Source: Eubacterium ramulus ATCC 29099
Lineage (GTDB): Bacteria; Bacillota; Clostridia; Lachnospirales; Lachnospiraceae
DNA: 64,000 nucleotides
Assembly: GCF_000469345.1 (NCBI RefSeq)
Contig: NZ_KI271109.1
Coordinates: forward strand, 1-64,000
Direction: 5' to 3'
Part shown: piece after piece, positions 62,832 through 64,000 of the stretch
Layout of the letters: each line of letters opens with the position of its first letter
How positions within the stretch are numbered: position 1 is the first letter of the stretch
The notes under the pieces: model-generated
The model's input: only the letters and a program-made list of their open reading frames with translations
Database searches by the model: none
What the model was told of the DNA's origin: nothing
Made by a program: the position numbers and the translations under genes

Positions 62832-62848
62832 AAACAGTCTGCTATTAT
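62820..62848 (+). promoter_or_regulatory. rplU operon promoter
   Basis: TTGACA 62820-62825 and TATTAT 62843-62848 with a 17-nt spacer; the box straddles the stop codon of the RNase gene. Transcription would begin near 62855. Confidence 0.75.
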
Positions 62849-62854
62849 ACTAAA

Positions 62855-62932
62855 GATGCCGCACAACGAGGTATAAGACTGCAGGATCTGCAGCACCGAA
62901 ATTGGCGAGTAATGATAAATAGGAGGTGCCAT
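62855..62932 (+). ncRNA. L21 leader region (putative)
   Basis: The 78-nt leader between promoter and rplU start has AUGCCGCACAACGAGGUAU and a CTGCAG-GAT-CTGCAG hairpin (62879-62893). Leaders of this place and size precede rplU in Firmicutes (Rfam L21 leader) and are thought to bind ribosomal protein L21. Assigned by position and appearance only. AGGAGGTG at 62921-62928 is the rplU ribosome binding site. Confidence 0.45.
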
Positions 62933-63241
62933 ATGTACGCAATTATAGCAACAGGTGGTAAACAGTACAAAGTTTCTGAAGGCGATATCATTACCATTGA
63001 AAAGCTTGGAGTAGAGGCTGGTGAGACAGTAACTTTCGATCAGGTATTAGCAGTAAATGACGGAAGTCTGAAAATCGGTAATCCGACTGTTGAGAATGCT
63101 ACCGTAGAAGCATCCGTTGTAGCTAACGGACGTGGAAAAAAAGTAATCGTTTACAAATATAAAAGAAAAACCGGTTACCATAAGAAAAACGGACACAGAC
63201 AGTCCTTTACAAAAGTTAAAATCGAAAAGATTAATGGTTAA
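62933..63241 (+). CDS. rplU: 50S ribosomal protein L21
   Basis: 102 residues. [34 protein letters not shown] and the basic C-terminus [23 protein letters not shown] are diagnostic. It binds 23S rRNA together with L20. AGGAGGTG lies 4 nt before the start; an in-frame upstream ATG at 62912 is inside the leader. First gene of rplU-prp-rpmA-obgE. Confidence 0.98.
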   Translation: MYAIIATGGKQYKVSEGDIITIEKLGVEAGETVTFDQVLAVNDGSLKIGNPTVENATVEASVVANGRGKKVIVYKYKRKTGYHKKNGHRQSFTKVKIEKING

Positions 63242-63259
63242 TTGAAAAGGTAACATGTA

Positions 63260-63583
63260 ATGGTAAAAATAACAGTTTACCAGAACCATGATCAGCAGTT
63301 TGTTGGTTTTGATTGTTTGGGACATGCAGAATATTCCGATGAAAATGATATCGTATGTGCTGCGGTATCCGCAATGACGATCAACTGCATAAATTCCATT
63401 GAAACATTCACAGAAACATTGTTTTATTGTGATACCAATGAGGCAGACGGAATGATATCTTTTCGAATTACGGAAAAGAATGGAACAGATGCACAGCTTT
63501 TGCTGAAATCGCTGATTTTAGGTTTCGAGAACATGGAGAGTAACTACGAAGAATATATTGATTTGATCTTCGAGGAGGTGTAG
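63260..63583 (+). CDS. prp: ribosomal-processing cysteine protease Prp
   Basis: 107 residues. Prp removes the N-terminal prefix of L27 in Firmicutes. The catalytic pair H22 (GHAEYSD) and C33 ([10 protein letters not shown]) is present with normal spacing. The gene lies between rplU and rpmA, its usual place. AAAAGG precedes the start. Confidence 0.95.
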   Translation: MVKITVYQNHDQQFVGFDCLGHAEYSDENDIVCAAVSAMTINCINSIETFTETLFYCDTNEADGMISFRITEKNGTDAQLLLKSLILGFENMESNYEEYIDLIFEEV

Positions 63584-63588
63584 GAAAC

Positions 63589-63879
63589 ATGATGAACATG
63601 AATCTTCAGTTCTTTGCTCATAAAAAAGGTGTAGGTTCTACAAAGAACGGCCGTGATTCCGAGTCCAAGAGATTAGGAGCAAAAAGAGCAGACGGACAGT
63701 TTGTAAAAGCTGGAAATATTTTATACAGACAGCGTGGTACTAAGATTCACCCGGGTGTGAACGTAGGTATCGGCGGAGATGATACATTATTTGCAAAAGT
63801 AGATGGTGTATTAAGATTCGAGAGAAAAGGAAGAGACAAAAAACAGGCTTCCGTTTATCCAGTAGCAACGAACGAATAA
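63589..63879 (+). CDS. rpmA: 50S ribosomal protein L27 with cleavable N-terminus
   Basis: 96 residues. The opening [18 protein letters not shown] contains the Prp cleavage consensus, with cutting expected after F9, leaving [19 protein letters not shown] as mature start near the peptidyl transferase centre. The rest ([35 protein letters not shown]) is standard. The start may be either of two adjacent ATGs, 63589 or 63592. Confidence 0.97.
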   Translation: MMNMNLQFFAHKKGVGSTKNGRDSESKRLGAKRADGQFVKAGNILYRQRGTKIHPGVNVGIGGDDTLFAKVDGVLRFERKGRDKKQASVYPVATNE

Positions 63880-63889
63880 TGAATCCATC

Positions 63890-63920
63890 AATAGACTCGA
63901 CTTTCATAGCCGGGTCTATT
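63890..63920 (+). terminator. hairpin between rpmA and obgE
   Basis: AATAGAC 63890-63896 pairs with GTCTATT 63914-63920, followed by TTCT. A weak terminator or processing site, probably allowing read-through into obgE. Confidence 0.5.
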
Positions 63921-63949
63921 TTCTACTATAAAAAAAGGAATAGAAACTT

Positions 63950-64000
63950 ATGTTTGCAGACAGTGCAAGAATTATTATAAAATCAGGAAAAGGCGGAGAC
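63950..64000 (+). CDS. obgE: GTPase Obg, 5' end only
   Basis: The first 17 codons read MFADSARIIIKSGKGGD, the conserved start of the Obg fold (glycine-rich GKGGD). The gene continues beyond the window. AAAAAAGGAA provides the ribosome binding site. Position after rplU-prp-rpmA fits the usual order. Confidence 0.92.
   Translation, partial: MFADSARIIIKSGKGGD

Overview
The window reads as chromosomal DNA of a gut-type Firmicute, most likely a Lachnospiraceae (Blautia/Dorea/Ruminococcus-like). Reasons seen in the sequence: moderate GC, AGGAGG-type ribosome binding sites, a ribosomal protein L27 with the Firmicute NLQFF N-terminal prefix next to its Prp protease, RemA, RqcH, YlbJ and RecU, the HisZ/short-HisG pair, and the TIGR03960-TIGR03936-RNase G-L21-Prp-L27-Obg block. 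The genus is an inference.

Region 1-9.1 kb is accessory and partly decayed. It holds two YibE/F membrane proteins (the second with an internal deletion), a DUF1848 protein, a HipA kinase remnant, a sugar O-acetyltransferase, a 120-nt array of perfect hairpins, a U32-like protein, a flavodoxin-family fragment, a YdcZ-type DMT transporter, a predicted nuclease-helicase fusion, a chloramphenicol acetyltransferase-like enzyme and a DUF1287 protein cut by an in-frame amber codon. Region 9.1-13.5 kb carries a GNAT enzyme, an MBL hydrolase, a YfcE phosphodiesterase and a GH36 alpha-galactosidase.

Region 13.6-20.4 kb is arginine biosynthesis: argG on the minus strand diverges from argC-GNAT-argJ-argB-argD, with two ARG-box-like palindromes between. 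Region 20.6-27.5 kb has a second YdcZ-type transporter, then comEA, a response regulator, a histidine kinase, a GerMN lipoprotein and comEC; the middle three genes have the layout of actinobacterial MtrAB-LpqB. Region 27.5-30.7 kb is nadB-nadC-nadA under a consensus promoter, followed by holA, which may be leaderless.

Region 32-48.8 kb is housekeeping: rqcH, a MATE transporter, yicC-remA-gmk-rpoZ, rimO-pgsA-rsmD-coaD, a coiled-coil protein, ylbJ, an M23 peptidase, two pseudouridine synthases, an HAD phosphatase, a YgiQ radical SAM protein, a histidine phosphatase and recU. Region 48.8-54.1 kb is a partial histidine operon, hisZ-G-D-B-IE, in which HisIE carries an N-terminal HisF-like barrel that appears to lack both catalytic aspartates. 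Region 54.2-58.8 kb holds a small membrane protein and a MacB/FtsX-type ABC exporter with a very long extracytoplasmic coiled coil. Region 59-64 kb is the conserved radical SAM/RNase G/L21/Prp/L27/Obg block, with obgE running off the end.

The best candidates for something undescribed are the nuclease-helicase fusion (6138-7568), the hairpin array (3479-3599), the degenerate HisF-HisIE fusion (52701-53981), the RR-HK-GerMN trio inside the competence genes (21901-25095) and a palindromic element present twice (7569 and 58951). No CRISPR array, rRNA, tRNA, transposase or integrase was recognised.
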